A DNA stretch of 64,000 bases from Syncephalastrum monosporum B8922 (GCA_000697355.1 JNEN01001212.1:310001-374000), one strand, 5' to 3'; positions 1 to 11,458 are shown, counted from the first letter of the stretch. Made by a program: numbers and translations. Notes: generated from the letters alone by a model not told the origin.

Positions 1-2134
1 CGGGTGCCAAGATCAGCGGTGGTGTGTCTAACCTGTCGTTCGCTTTCCGTGGTATGGACAAGGTGCGTGAGGCGATGCACTCTGTCTTCCTCTTCCACGC
101 CGTCAAGGCGGGTATGGACATGGGTATTGTCAACGCCGGTTTCTTGACCGTCTACGACGACATTCCCAAGGATCTCTTGGAACTCTGTGAGAACGCGGTT
201 TGGAACAAGGATCCTGAAGTCACGGAGAAGCTTCTGGATTACGCCAAATCCCACTCCAAGGACGCCAAAAAGGACGAAGATCTCGAAGAATGGCGCACAT
301 GGCCGGTGACGCAGCGTATCTCGCACTCGCTTGTGAAGGGTATCATGAAGCACATCATTGAGGATACCGAGGAGGCCCGTCAGGACAAGGAAAAGTACCC
401 GCGTGCGCTGAACGTCATTGAAGGACCTCTTATGGATGGCATGAACGTCGTGGGTGATCTATTTGGTAAAGGCAAGATGTTCTTGCCCCAGGTCATTCGC
501 TCGGCTCGGTAAGTTCCTCTCTTTGAAAACGAGAAACATGGACATGCATTCTGATTTTTGTTCTTTTCAGTGTCATGAAAAAGGCCGTTGCACATCTGGT
601 GGAATTTATCAAGGTGGAGAAAGAAGAAGAGATGGCACGTACGGGCGAGACCGAGATGAAGGGCAACGGCACGATCATCATGGCCACCGTCAAGGGCGAC
701 GTCCACGACATTGGCAAGAACATTTGCGGTGTTGTGCTTGGCTGCAACAACTACCGCGTCATTGATATGGGTGTCATGGTACCTGTCGATAAAATCATCG
801 CCAAGGCGATCGAGGAGAAGGCCGACATCATTGGTCTGTCGGGCCTGATCACGCCCTCGCTTGAAGAGATGGTGATCGTCGCCAAGGAGTGCAAGAAGGC
901 CGGTCTCAAGCTGCCCATCCTGATCGGTGGTGCCACGACGAGCAAGATGCACACCGCGGTCAAGATTGCACCCCAGTACGATGCGCCCGTCGTGTATGTC
1001 CTTGACGCGTCGCGCAGTGTGCCTGTGGCGGCGTCGCTCCTTGACGAAAATCTGCGAGAGGACTTTAGCGAGGACATTCGGGAAGAGTACGAAGAGCTCC
1101 GCGAAGAGTACTATGATGGTCTGGAGGAAAAGCATCTGCTCACGATTGGTGCCGCGCGCGAAAAGAAACTCAAGATCGACTGGTCGCTCAATCCGCCAGT
1201 GAACAAGCCTGCGTACCTCGGCACCAAGGTGTACGATAATTACCCGCTCGAGCAGCTGCTCGCCCACATTGACTGGAACCCCTTCTTCCAAGTCTTCCAG
1301 CTCCGCGGCCGGTACCCCAACCGTGGCTACCCCAAGATCTTTGACGATGAGCACGTCGGTGCGGAGGCCAAGCGTGTGTTTGAGGACGCACAGGTGATGC
1401 TCAAGGACATTGTGTCCAAGAAACAGCTCCGCGCGACCGGCATTGTCGGCTTCTATCCTGCGAACGCGGTTGGCGATGATATTCACGTTTACGAAGACGA
1501 GTCCCGCGACACTCCCAAGGCTGTCTTCTATGGTCTGCGCCAGCAGTCCGAGAAAGAAACGGATGAGCCATACTACTGTCTGTCCGACTTTGTCGCACCC
1601 AAGGAGACGGGCATGCAAGACTACATAGGTATGTTTGCGGTGAGCACCGGCTTTGGCTGCGATGAGCTCGTGGCGCAGTATGAGCAAGACCAGGACGACT
1701 ACTCGAGTATCATGGCCAAGGCGCTCGCGGATCGTTTGGCCGAAGCGTTTGCCGAGGTGCTTCACGAGGAGGTGCGCAAGACCGAGTGGGGCTACGTCCA
1801 GGACGAGACCCTGTCCGCGGCCGATATGTTCGCGGTGCGCTACCAGGGTATCCGTCCCGCGCCCGGCTATCCGTCCCAGCCGGACCATACCGAGAAGCTG
1901 ACGATGTGGGAGCTCGGCGATATCGAGGCCAAGACGGGCATGAAGCTGACCGACTCGCTCGCGATGGAGCCGGCTGCCAGTGTCAGTGGTTTGTACTTTG
2001 CCCACCCAGACGCAAAATACTTTGCGGTTGGCAAGATTGACAAGGACCAGATCGACGACTATGCTGCCCGCAAGAACATGGAGGTGCCCACGGTTGAAAA
2101 GTGGCTCGGCACCATCCTGGCTTACGATGCTTAG
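1..2134 (+). CDS. metH: Cobalamin-dependent methionine synthase, 5'-truncated by window
   Basis: Transfers a methyl group from methyl-tetrahydrofolate to homocysteine through protein-bound methylcobalamin, giving methionine in the cytosol. Exons 1-508 and 571-2134; the intron 509-570 has GTAAGT/TTTTCAG ends and splicing restores SARVMKKAV, the MetH linker. In order: the end of the pterin domain (AKISGGVSN at 3-29), the four-helix cap, the B12 Rossmann domain with DVHDIG at 698-715 (cobalt-ligand His codon 704-706), and the C-terminal activation domain with [12 protein letters not shown] near 1855-1890. The canonical Cys before PDH is Gln here. The homocysteine-binding domain and most of the pterin domain lie upstream of the window. 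The family is certain; the cobalamin cofactor is inferred from the intact DxHxxG motif. Confidence 0.97.
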
Positions 2135-2501
2135 ATATATATTATATAAAAAGTTATTGATGCTGTATAGATATCTCACTTTGTATGTAAATGTTATTAG
2201 TAAAAGCTTGAATACCTCCGCACTGGGAGTTGTGTAAACAGACAGATGCTTAGGCCCAACTTCAGCTTTCAGTTGGCGTTCATAGCGTGCTAGGTGCTTT
2301 GATTGCAGCATAAATATCCCCATATCGACGCTATTCATTTGTTCATGGTCAGAAGCTCAGCGGGCGTGCTGTGAGATGGAGGATAGTGATGTGCTGGTTT
2401 ATGATGAGGAGATAAATTATGGGTAAAATTCATACAGTAAAAACGCGTAGAAACGGGAGGGAACAAACAGAGGCGGGGGCGGGCTATACTTTGCTTTTTC
2501 T

Positions 2502-3175
2502 CTAGTCGTCGTCATCATCATCGTCGGTATCAGCACGAGGCCTGCCAGGCACGAGGAACCCAACCATGCATGCATCGAGCATGAATTCTGCATTGACCCA
2601 CGAGTGCGTCATCACTAAACAAGGATGAATAATCGTACAATAGATATCATTGGCTTGCACTTACTGTAGAGTTTGGTACCGTCTCGACCTGCGATGCGCA
2701 TCAAGTCCCTCACACCACCGGGATGAAATTTGATATAAGGGGTAATGTTGTATATTTTGCCTTGAATGGCTGTCCATGCGTCATCCATCGACTTGTGTTG
2801 TGCGACCTCGTCAAGCGTATACCGTCCGAGCTGAGTCACGCCCTACACAAAGGAACAGCCGTGTTGAGCCTATCATACTCGTACCCTACTATGCCCTATA
2901 TTCGTATTGTATACATACCCGAAGATTCTGACCGGAGCTCTTGAGGCGTGCCCAGTCGAGAGGAGAGTGGCCGGGCTCGAGCATCACTTTCTGACGTCCC
3001 TTGCGCTGTGGGGTCGCTGCTGCTGCCAATCGCTGTGGTCCATTCCGGGCAGGAAACTCTGGCACCGATAAGCTTTGATCTATCTCGTGTGAGTCATCAT
3101 CGTCCACTCCAAATGAGCTGTCGTACTTGTGGGATTGCGTAGTGAGAGCTGCGGTACCGACAGATTACGATCCAT
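2502..3175 (-). CDS. Cytochrome b5 heme-binding domain protein (IRC21/RLF type), 5' end disturbed
   Basis: Small soluble-type cytochrome b5 domain protein, expected to bind heme for electron transfer; its partner is unknown. Exons on the minus strand: about 3175-2919, 2842-2665 and 2614-2502. The segment KVMLEPGHSPLDWARLKSS is the conserved lead-in of this family. The heme fold shows FHPGG (first axial His) and THSWVN (second His). An acidic D-run ends the protein. The coding frame upstream of 3107 reaches a stop (TAA) without an ATG. An ATG at 3175 opens a different frame (MDRNLSVPQLSLRNP) that runs on for about 22 codons before the two frames must swap, and no plausible intron bridges them. 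This may be a frameshift, an assembly error or an unseen upstream exon. Confidence 0.82.
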
Positions 3176-3350
3176 TAAAAGTAACGTCGTGAAGCAGAGT
3201 AACTTATTTTTGTGTGGGACGGGCCGTCCCATTTTATATAGGAACTGCCAGTCGGGGTTAAAAATTGGTAATACAGAAATGCAGCCAACAAAAAGACCCC
3301 AATGTCCATGCAAGTGTTCCGTAGTATGATGGGAAGTTATGAGAGACCGC

Positions 3351-3381
<31 letters not shown>

Positions 3382-3412
3382 AAGAAAAGAAAAATAGACA
3401 GAGAGAGAGAAG
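3351..3412. repeat. Low-complexity purine tract
   Basis: Poly(A) followed by (AAAAG)n and (GA)n on the + strand, in the space between the cytochrome b5 gene and the small gene at 3480. The rest of 3176-3479 shows no gene. Confidence 0.8.
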
Positions 3413-3479
3413 AGATTAATATGCCAGAACAAATAGGGCATCCGTTTCATGACAAAAGTCACCTCTAGTCTTTATAGAC

Positions 3480-3683
3480 ATGATAGTCGCTCAAGTAAGA
3501 AATCTAAATGTGTACGCAGACCAAGAGGCCGTGCGATGGATATTCCAGTTTCAGGCACAGCTTGGGGCACAAACTCTTTTCGGCGGGTTGGATACAGTAA
3601 CATACGCCATACAGTACACACAGTGGGTACTGCCTCTCGAAGAAGGAGAGGATAGCGACAGCGATGAGCCTGGCCTCTTTTGA
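3480..3683 (+). CDS. Candidate 67-aa protein of unknown function
   Basis: A single uninterrupted frame from ATG 3480 to TGA 3681-3683. The product has a non-random look: a mixed amphipathic N-terminus (MIVAQVRNLNVYADQEA), a hydrophobic/aromatic core (QTLFGGLDTVTYAIQYTQW) and a strongly acidic serine-containing tail (EEGEDSDSDEP). No family is recognised. It could instead be the last exon of a longer gene, since TTTATAG directly precedes the ATG. It lies downstream of a purine tract and has no partner gene nearby. Support is by composition only. Confidence 0.45.
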   Translation: MIVAQVRNLNVYADQEAVRWIFQFQAQLGAQTLFGGLDTVTYAIQYTQWVLPLEEGEDSDSDEPGLF

Positions 3684-4870
3684 TGCGCGCCGTGTCGGGC
3701 GTCTGTGCGAGAGATTTCGACCCGACGCCGATGATCACACATAGATGTCAAATAATGGATTAGTTCATTCGCTTATTTGCCGACGTGGAAGCTCAAATAC
3801 ATTTGCTTGACTTCTGGATAATTTCTGTGTGCTATTGTCTGACACTCAGGGTGTACAAGGGACACGGGGAAGGTTGTGGCACAGGTTTACGACGCCGACA
3901 TCTGGGTTGGCAGCCAGAACAGTGACATTTTCTTTGATTAATTGCGCAGGATTGTCTGGCTATAAACCACTACTTTCGACTCCTTGACAATGGAAGCGGT
4001 ACTGTGAGCGACGAGCAACACATAACCGTGAACTGCGTCTAGGTTTCGTAGGCTTATTTCAATTCTTTTCCTTTTCTTCATTCTTTCCGATTCAGCTTTA
4101 ATGGGCTACCATGGCAATTGTTTGCTTTTCGCTGCCAGGGTACGTTCTTACAAGGCGCATACGTTTGCATCCATGTTTGTGTCACAAGACGTGGAATTAA
4201 AGTTTGTTTTCGTGCCTGAATTCCTTAGCGTATTATATTTATCGGGTCTAAATCATTAATATCACAAGTGGTCACATCTAAGCGAAGAACACACTGGGAT
4301 GATGCCGATACTCTCATGAGAAACTCCAGTTTATCTCTAATGCTCTGAGAGGTTTGGGTCATGTCTTGTATAGTATGCATCAAACATGACCTGCTGCCGG
4401 CAAAAGTAGAGAAGACGGCACAAGACCATATATGGCGACTGAATGCACAGAAGTCGAGGGCGACGTACACAGCGATAGTCGGTCGTTCATGCGAAACTGG
4501 CCATTTCGTTACACTGCAGACAGGACACTTTCCAAGGTCAGAATACGGACGCAAGTGAAATCAGGATGAGTGTGAGAACACTACAGCTTAGCTTTCTTCT
4601 CACATATAAGTTCAGACAGTCCTATTGGCTGCTATGACTCATTTCAACGCAGGTGCACATACACAGGGTGCATGCCTCGTCCCTCGCAGGGCGTGCACTG
4701 AGTATGTAGATAGAACCTCAGGTGGACGACAAATGATGAGGATCGAAACTAAAAGTAGCTGATTGTTTACCGAAGGATACCATTCTTATACAGAGTTCTT
4801 TGGTGTTCTTTCTAGATGATCATTCAAACGGGTGGTCATCCTCTCTTCCGATTTTTCTTATCTTGTAATT
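3684..4870. other. Intergenic stretch, no supported gene
   Basis: About 1.2 kb without a convincing reading frame. A 109-codon minus-strand frame (4554-4225) is Cys-rich and matches nothing I know; it may be chance. No tRNA-like fold or repeat was seen. Confidence 0.5.
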
Positions 4871-5158
4871 ATGCCCAACCCTACATTCTCGAATCCTCGA
4901 ACCCAGCTCAAGCCCAAGACGAGCGGTCATACGTTTTGGAATCCACGGTCTGAGGCATCTACTGCGAATGAGACCAAGATACCGGCTGAGAATCTATCGT
5001 TCTGGTATCCGAGGTAAGGACGGTGCAGACCGTAGGATATGGATTTCATGTTGAAGACGTTGTGCAGAAAATATACGCTGGATAACGTGGTGTGGTCGGG
5101 TGAACCGCACTGGATACAGCAAGACCCCTCCGTCGAAGTCAAGTACAAGTGGAAGTAG
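4871..5158 (+). CDS. Spliced 77-aa protein of unknown function
   Basis: Two exons, 4871-5013 and 5068-5158, around a 54-nt intron with GTAAGG donor and TTGTGCAG acceptor. The joined frame is open to TAG 5156-5158. The protein begins MPNPTFSNPRTQLKPKTSG and is strikingly rich in Trp and Tyr for its size (five Trp), with motifs HTFWNPR, LSFWYPRKY, WSGEPHW and a C-terminal KYKWK. No signal peptide or membrane span is seen. The tight splice closure and aromatic pattern argue for a real, probably conserved small protein. No function is proposed. Confidence 0.65.
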
Positions 5159-5290
5159 TAGTCGTATATTTGGAATGTCTACCGCAGAATGAGCCTGTAA
5201 CTGCACTGTTGCAATGTGGATTACAAAATGAACAAAGAGGAATGGGGAGGGAATAACTATAAATGAAAGGAAGATATGCAGTGTTGTTGT

Positions 5291-5543
5291 TTAGAGTGTA
5301 GATTCTTCTTGTTCACATTGGCGCCTTCGCTCGAGTAGAAGGGCGAGTCGCTTCTCCTGCCGATTGATTAAACAAGGTGAAATGTGGCAATGAGGAAGAA
5401 GAGGTGAGTGACATGAGCGATAACATAAAGATAACAGAGTTTACCTTTGACTTTATCTTGTAGTCTTCCAGAAAGTAGAAGCCAAGCGCACCGCCAAAGA
5501 GGGCACCAAAAGAAACGGCCAAGGCTTGTCCAACTTTGGCCAT
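5291..5543 (-). CDS. Spliced 54-aa single-pass membrane protein
   Basis: Exons 5543-5445 and 5356-5291, intron with GTAAAC donor and GGCAG acceptor, phase 0. The protein starts MAKVGQALAVSFGALFGGAL, giving one Gly/Ala-rich membrane span at about residues 6-25. A charged helix with ERRRQCEQEE follows. The layout (short N-terminus, one span, basic/acidic helix) resembles small mitochondrial inner-membrane or SMIM-type proteins, but I cannot assign a family. The start codon is 140 nt from the divergent gene at 5684, so the two probably share a promoter. Confidence 0.65.
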
Positions 5544-5683
5544 TTTAGATAAATAAGGAGGAGTGGAAGAAATGTAAGATAAAGACGAGCAGGAGGGAGA
5601 TAGATTTTCAATATAAAAAGTCAGCTCGAGAGAGGCCGAGGCCTATTCGACTCGATCCCCATCTCGTATTTTACGGCTCAACA

Positions 5684-6218
5684 ATGGACTTGAGCGCAGC
5701 CATTGACAACTATATAAAAGTACTCGAAGAAGCAAGATCACCAGGAATTGCGAATTGGAAGCCAGGGTTCCTTGAGCGATGCAGCGAATGGTGTCTCTTT
5801 ATCGAAGCCGAACTGCTGAGCCTTGGGCCCAAAGAGGCTGAGGCGTGTCTGGCCGACTGTCCATGTGAGCCTGCCCTTCTACGCGATGCACAGCGTGTCC
5901 TGTTCCGAGCCATTCTCGGGAACGTCTATACACCTCAGGACCTTTACTGGTCGGTCCTCTCCAACTACACCTTCCTCTCCCACACCGAGGACCGTGGAAC
6001 TCTCCTGCTTAACGTATGGATATATATATATATATATATATATGTACTGTTATGCGCCCATTCATACTCACTGAGATCATATTATTCAGGACTTGTCTGA
6101 CATGGCTCGCGAGGCAGCAGGCGCTCATCTATTGCAGGATATGAAAGACGAACTAGACGTGGCCAATTCATGCAGCGCACTTGCGGAGGGTGGGGGACAG
6201 GAACGAAAAGAGAAATAA
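5684..6218 (+). CDS. 152-aa protein of unknown function
   Basis: Exons 5684-6013 and 6090-6218; the intron carries a (TA)n run and ends ATTATTCAG, phase 0. The product is predicted mostly helical and acidic, with no membrane span: it opens MDLSAAIDNYIKVLEEARS, has a central Cys pair (LADCPCEPALL) and ends in GGGQERKEK. The ATG is the first in frame and sits just after a divergent promoter shared with the 54-aa gene at 5543. The PPR gene starts only 56 nt after the stop. No family is recognised. Confidence 0.65.
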
Positions 6219-6273
6219 TCATTTCGGTGGCTTTTAGTCTGGCCCTTCAGAGCTTCTCTTTCTTTCCATACGA

Positions 6274-8453
6274 ATGCTACGAAAAGCGCTGCCACTCACA
6301 AGGTCAAGGCCCCTTCAATGCCTCTGTGTCTGGCAAAAGCAGTCCTACTCGTCAAAGTAAGTCCAACGCTGACATGACCTCGGCATCCTGTACTCACATG
6401 GGCAAAAAAGAGCTGCTACCAAATGGCGAGCGCGGACCCAGCAAGCCGCAGAAGAGATCAAGCAGCTCCAGGCCAAGCACGAAGCCCGCACGCAACGTGT
6501 ATGTTTTGTACACTGCTTGACATACTCCCCGCAGACCAAACTAACCGAGAAATAGAGAGATCTAGCTGCGTTGGAGCGAATGAGCGAACAAGACATTGCT
6601 GCAGTATACCAGGAACTTGCGCAGCAGCCCGAGACGGTCATGCAACCCAAGATTGACGATACTTTTCTGGAACGTCTCCGGGCCAAATTCCTGGATACGC
6701 GAAGCACACCTCTGCTCAGCGGCTCAGCACAGACGTTGGATCAAATGACGACGGCCCGAACAGAGGACGCGCTGCCGCTCGCGACGACCGACTTTGAGCA
6801 GCTCATTTACGCGAACGCACTCGCACACCGGCCCGAAGAAGCCAAGCGCGCCCTGGACCACATGAAAAACTACGGCCTCGAACCCACTCTCAAATGCTAC
6901 AACTTCCTCATCGATGCATACGCCAACACCCGCAATGTCGCAGAGGCCATTGCCGTCTTCAAGGATCTGCGAACCCACGACCTCGACGCAGATATTTATA
7001 CCTATGCCGGTTTGATCAAGGCCTTTGTCCAGGATGCACGCATGGCCGACGCCGCTGTTCTCTTTGAGCAGCTCAAATCCAGTGGGCTGGTCCCCACTCA
7101 GGTAACGTAACGAAGCGCTCCAGGAGAGCGTGTGCGTGTGTGTGTACGGCTCAGGGTTCTCATTTGTCATTCTAGCCTGTGTTTACAATGCTGATTGGCG
7201 GATACATCCGGTCCCATCAGGTCGACAAGGCCTGGGAGATATTTGATGCCATGCGCTTGTCCTACCACCAGGCCGATGAAGTATCCTACACCTTGATGAT
7301 CCATGCTTGTGCCAAGGTAAAAAAAAAAAAAAAACAAAGTTCATTTCTAGCAAGGGTCATACTCACTGCCTTTGTTTGCTAGCAAGGAGAAGTCGAGCGA
7401 GCCATGAATCTTTTCGAGGACATGATCGGAAACCAGCTCTTCCCAACAGATGTGACTTTCAACGTCCTCATCAATGCCTGCGCCAAGCGACCGGACTACT
7501 ACGAGGAGGCCTTTGACCTCTTGCACCAAATGCAGACCGTCTACGGGTTTCGACCTGACCGCATCACGTACAATACGCTGCTACACGCCTGTGCGTGGAA
7601 GAAGGACCTCTACCGCGCGCGCAAGATCGTGAATGCCATGCTTGAAAAGTCCAAAGTGCAGGAAGAGGACGACCCGATTGACCTGACACCGGACGAGCAG
7701 ACCTTCACCAACCTGTTCATGTGCTATGCCAACTACAACCCTGGGCCTCAGAAAGCCAAACCCAAGCTGCTTGAGCCAGCCGCGACCGATGCGCTGGTCG
7801 AACATCACCTTTTGACCGGGCCCCTTCCTGAGCGGCGTTCGGCTGTCGTGGCCGAAGCCAAGCAGGTCCTCGCGCTGGTGCAGGACCGGATGCCACTGAG
7901 CAGCAAGCTCTTGACCGCCTACCTGGCCGTGCACGTCCTGCAGAAGCAAACGGCCGAGATCACCAACATCTACACCGAGCTCTTTGATGCGCACCAAGCA
8001 AAGCGGATACCGCGCACGTTCAACTTTATGCTACGCAGCTGCTATGATACCAAAAACACACCGTTGGCGTGGGATGTCTGGGGCCAGTACCAAGACTACC
8101 TCGGCCAGTTTGGTTCGCACCAGTCGCATGCCACCGTGCTCGATCGCAAAAAACACGAGGCCCATCTCAAGCAGCGCCAGATTGAGGAAGGCTGGACCAT
8201 GGAGCAGCAGCGCCAGATGCTTATTGTCATGGTCAATACGGTGGCGCGCGGTGACGATATCCCCAACGCCTTGAAGCTCCTCTCGACCCAGATTGAAGAG
8301 AATCCCAACCTACGGCCCAAGCTGAAACACCTCAGTATTTTCTACAACAAATGTATCCAGCTCGAGGACGAAGAGGCCAAGAAGCAGCTGGTTGCGCTGT
8401 GCTATCCCGATCGCAAGCTGAAACCGGTCGACTGGCGCTATAGAAAACAGTAG
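6274..8453 (+). CDS. Pentatricopeptide repeat protein, probably mitochondrial
   Basis: PPR proteins bind organellar RNA and act in processing or translation of mitochondrial transcripts. Exons 6274-6356, 6411-6498, 6556-7101, 7176-7316 and 7383-8453 give 642 aa with all phases closing. The N-terminus (MLRKALPLTRSRPLQCLCVW) is Arg-rich without acids, as in a mitochondrial presequence; a short coiled coil follows. PPR units run from about residue 150 to 340, for example TLKCYNFLIDAYANTRNVAE, PVFTMLIGGYIRSHQVDKAW and VTFNVLINACAKRPDYYEEA. The C-terminal third is helical with RTFNFMLRSCYDTKNTPLAW. The exact orthologue (Ccm1/Dmr1-like or other) is not settled. One intron opens with a 16-A run at 7319-7334. 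Confidence 0.9.
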
Positions 8454-8773
8454 ACAGCTCCTCTTGTGATATATCTATTTATCTTGTACATAGTTTGACA
8501 CGCACACACATTCTCTCATTCACTTTCTCTCTCACTCTCTCATACTCCATGCATGGCAATCCTTCGAATTGTATCCTTGTACTTAATCCAATAGATCACC
8601 CTTTTCATTTAAAATATACACAATCCACACACACACCAACCGCCACCAGGACGATTTTGTTTGCTTTCATGCATGTCATAGTCATAACAGTTGAGTATAT
8701 ATTTAAAAAGTGGAAAAAGGACAAGGCGTGATATATATTAGGAAGAGGGTGAGTGTTTGTAAGTATAAAGGGC
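8454..8773. other. Convergent 3' intergenic space
   Basis: Lies between the PPR stop and the ABC transporter stop. It holds short (CA)n and (CT)n runs and AT-rich 3' UTR-like sequence, with no gene. Confidence 0.6.
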
Positions 8774-11458
8774 TTAGGCAGCTGCAGTACGCATTTCTTG
8801 GAGCTCCTGCAGTCGTGCTTGCATCTTGGGAACTTCTATGAGCTTTTGCTCGAGCTATACAAGACAATGAGTCTCCACGTTCGTTGTGTTGATGTGCTGA
8901 ATGTTCTTTTTTTTCTGACTTACCGAATTCTTTTCTTCTTGCAGCGCCAATCGCTTGGCAGCATCGAGCTTGGTGAAGACATATCCACCCTCACCATCGT
9001 ACTGCAGGATGTAGTTGTGATACTGCCACAGCGACGGACGGTGGGACACGGTCAGGAGCGAGATGCCGAGCTCGGTCGCGTGGGTGTACATGATTTTTTC
9101 GATATCCATGCTGACGGCAGATGTGCACTCGTCCAGGATGGCATAGCGCGGGGAGTGATAAAACAGACGGGCCATGGCAATCTAAGGATATACGTAAAGT
9201 CAGTCTGTGTCAAGAGACAAGTACCACCTCACTTACGCGTTGTTTGTCACCGCCCGAGAGAGCAATGGCCCATTCCTTTTCGGCATCCCAGCCGCCTTCA
9301 CGCTCCACAATGTGCTCGATCTGTACGACCTTGAGAATCTTTTGCAGGTCGTCGTCCGTCACACCGCGCTCCTTCATGTCCTCGAGGGTATCGGGGTAGA
9401 GGATCCTAACACAAGGTGAGGTGAATTCCCATGTTTCAATAGATATTTGATCACGTACTGGTCACGCAGAGTGCCAAGCGACAGGTAGGGACGCTGAGGG
9501 ATATAAAAGATGTTGCGGTAGTGGGGCTTGTGCAGCGTACCGCCTGAGAGACTTTGATTAGCGCGTGTATGCCTTATTATCTGTTTCCGCTTACCATAGA
9601 CAGGCCAGAGACCACCGAGAATACGGAAGAGAGAGGACTTGCCACAGCCATTGGGGCCGACAATCAAGAGATGCATGCCGGGTTTGACATGGAAGGACAG
9701 CTTCTCGACCAAGACGTCACCGTTCGGGCTGATGATGGGCACATCAATGAACTCAATGTTTTCGCTCTCCTCAACATGACCGCGGCCCTCCAGCATCTTG
9801 GCATTGTTTTCCGTCGACACAGACGACACCAGACGCTTCTGGAACTGGCCAGCCTTGACATCCTCAAACACGTCGAGCAAATCATTGACACGGCCGGTGT
9901 AGCCCGCCAGCTCGGTGACTTCCTTGTACGCGTACATGATGCGGCCGACCGCATCCGACGAGCTCGTCAGCAAGCGGCGGTTGGTGACAAACGACTCGGT
10001 GCGCGAGCCAGCGTCGCCCGCGACGACGGTCACACCCGGCACCTTGAAGAAGACCGGGATCGAGCACAGAATGAGACCGCATGCGCCCCAAAAGTACTTG
10101 ATCACAAAGTCTTCGAGCATGCCGTGGGGCACGCGCAGGCGGAACACCCGGTTGATGTGCTTGATGAGCGCGTAATAGTTGCGGTCGAGCACGCCCTTCT
10201 CGACCTGCTGACCGTCGTACAGCGCAATCTCCTCGGCGTTCTCAATCACGCGCGAGTGGCCAAAGCGGAACTCGCCCTCCAGACGCTGCTCCTCGGCCAC
10301 CATCTTGCCAAACGAGGGCGTGTACCGGCGCATCGTGCCCGAGGTCAGGTTGATGATCACCGAGCCAAACACCACGGCCTCGAAGCCGACGGAGCGCGTG
10401 AGCTGGTAGTTGTAGATAAAGACGTCGAGGATCGGCTTGGCCAGGTTGGAGTACAGCTCGGCCAGCGACGTCGAGAACTTTTGGGTGTCGACGGTGATGC
10501 ATTGATCGGCATTCTTGATGCGGTCGTCGAGGTTGCCCACCGAATAGAACGTCATGTCTGTCATGTATTTGTCGTGAATGTGGCGTGTCAGGTTCGTGCG
10601 GAACGCGAGCGCGAGTTTGCTTTGCATATAAGAAAGCTAACGGGAGCGGTACAGTAAGCGTCTCTTCTCTTCCCCAAGAAAGGCCCCTCTCTCTCTCTTT
10701 TTGTATTACCATGCTGTTGGTATAGGTGGCCGGGACGGCGACCGTCATCCACCAGATAATGCCAGTAATGAACTCCTTGACCTTGCCGCGTACCTACATG
10801 ACGTGCATCGCACCCTGTCAATGCTTCACTTTTCTTGACATGGGGATGGTTCGACCTACCAAAGCGCTCACAATGCGACCGTCAAGGGACGCAATGTAGA
10901 CAGACAGGATAGTGCGGAAAACTAGAGGGGCACGTGAGTCTGATAGGCCGTTGGAAATTTCCACATGTCAATGGTTTTACCCAGGAAACCTGAATGGATG
11001 ACCAGCATCAAAAACTCCTTGGAAGCCATCCCCGGCATCACGATCTTCAAGAGACGCTGCAACTGCCGTAAGAACGCCATATCGACCTGGAATAAAGCAG
11101 AACAGACAGAATAGGAATAGATGAAAAAAAAAAAAATGAGTCTCTCCGGCGCAACCAAGAATCAATCAGTGATATAAGGACGCACATCAGCCTTCTTTTT
11201 CTTTTGCTCCTGCTTGGGCTGGTCTTGGGCAGGCGCATTGATGCTCGGCTTCTTGGGAGTGCCTGTCTTTTTCTGCTCTCGTCGAAACTTGTCGACCGCC
11301 TTGTGAAGCGTGTAAGCGGTGCGCAAAAGGAAGAGGAGCCACAGACTGCGACGGAGCGTATTGCGGTGCTTGCCATAGCTAATCACGGCCTGTTGGACCA
11401 ACGGCGCGTACCGAAGCGCCCATTCCATCAATGCCGGCTTGGAAAACACATTGGGCAT
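8774..11458 (-). CDS. Peroxisomal ABCD-family half-transporter (PXA/ALD type)
   Basis: Imports long-chain acyl-CoA into peroxisomes for beta-oxidation as a dimer of half-transporters. Nine exons on the minus strand: 11458-11186, 11086-10981, 10921-10860, 10793-10710, 10636-9595, 9543-9459, 9405-9237, 9181-8924 and 8854-8774, giving 719 aa with phases closing. The TM domain comes first, with the ABCD EAA-like motif [11 protein letters not shown] near residue 308. The nucleotide-binding domain shows Walker [10 protein letters not shown] (about 502-510), signature LSGGDKQR (Asp where LSGGEKQR is common), Walker [13 protein letters not shown] and the switch HRP. A Gln/Glu/Leu-rich coiled coil ends the chain, as in ABCD1. 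A Lys-rich linker (KKTGTPKKP) follows the first hydrophobic segment. Pxa1 versus Pxa2 cannot be decided here. Confidence 0.95.

Noticed and set aside
380..2338. 652-codon open frame on the minus strand
   Set aside because: Runs antisense to the methionine synthase; the sense frame has all family motifs, and the antisense product has the Arg/Val/Leu-rich composition of a mirror frame.
5890..6100. Continuation of the 152-aa gene through (TA)n as IYIYIY
   Set aside because: The stretch is an intron: GTATGG donor at 6014 and ATTATTCAG acceptor; splicing keeps the frame.
9554..10657. 367-codon + strand frame
   Set aside because: Antisense shadow of the ABCD transporter exon, which has Walker and signature motifs on the minus strand.
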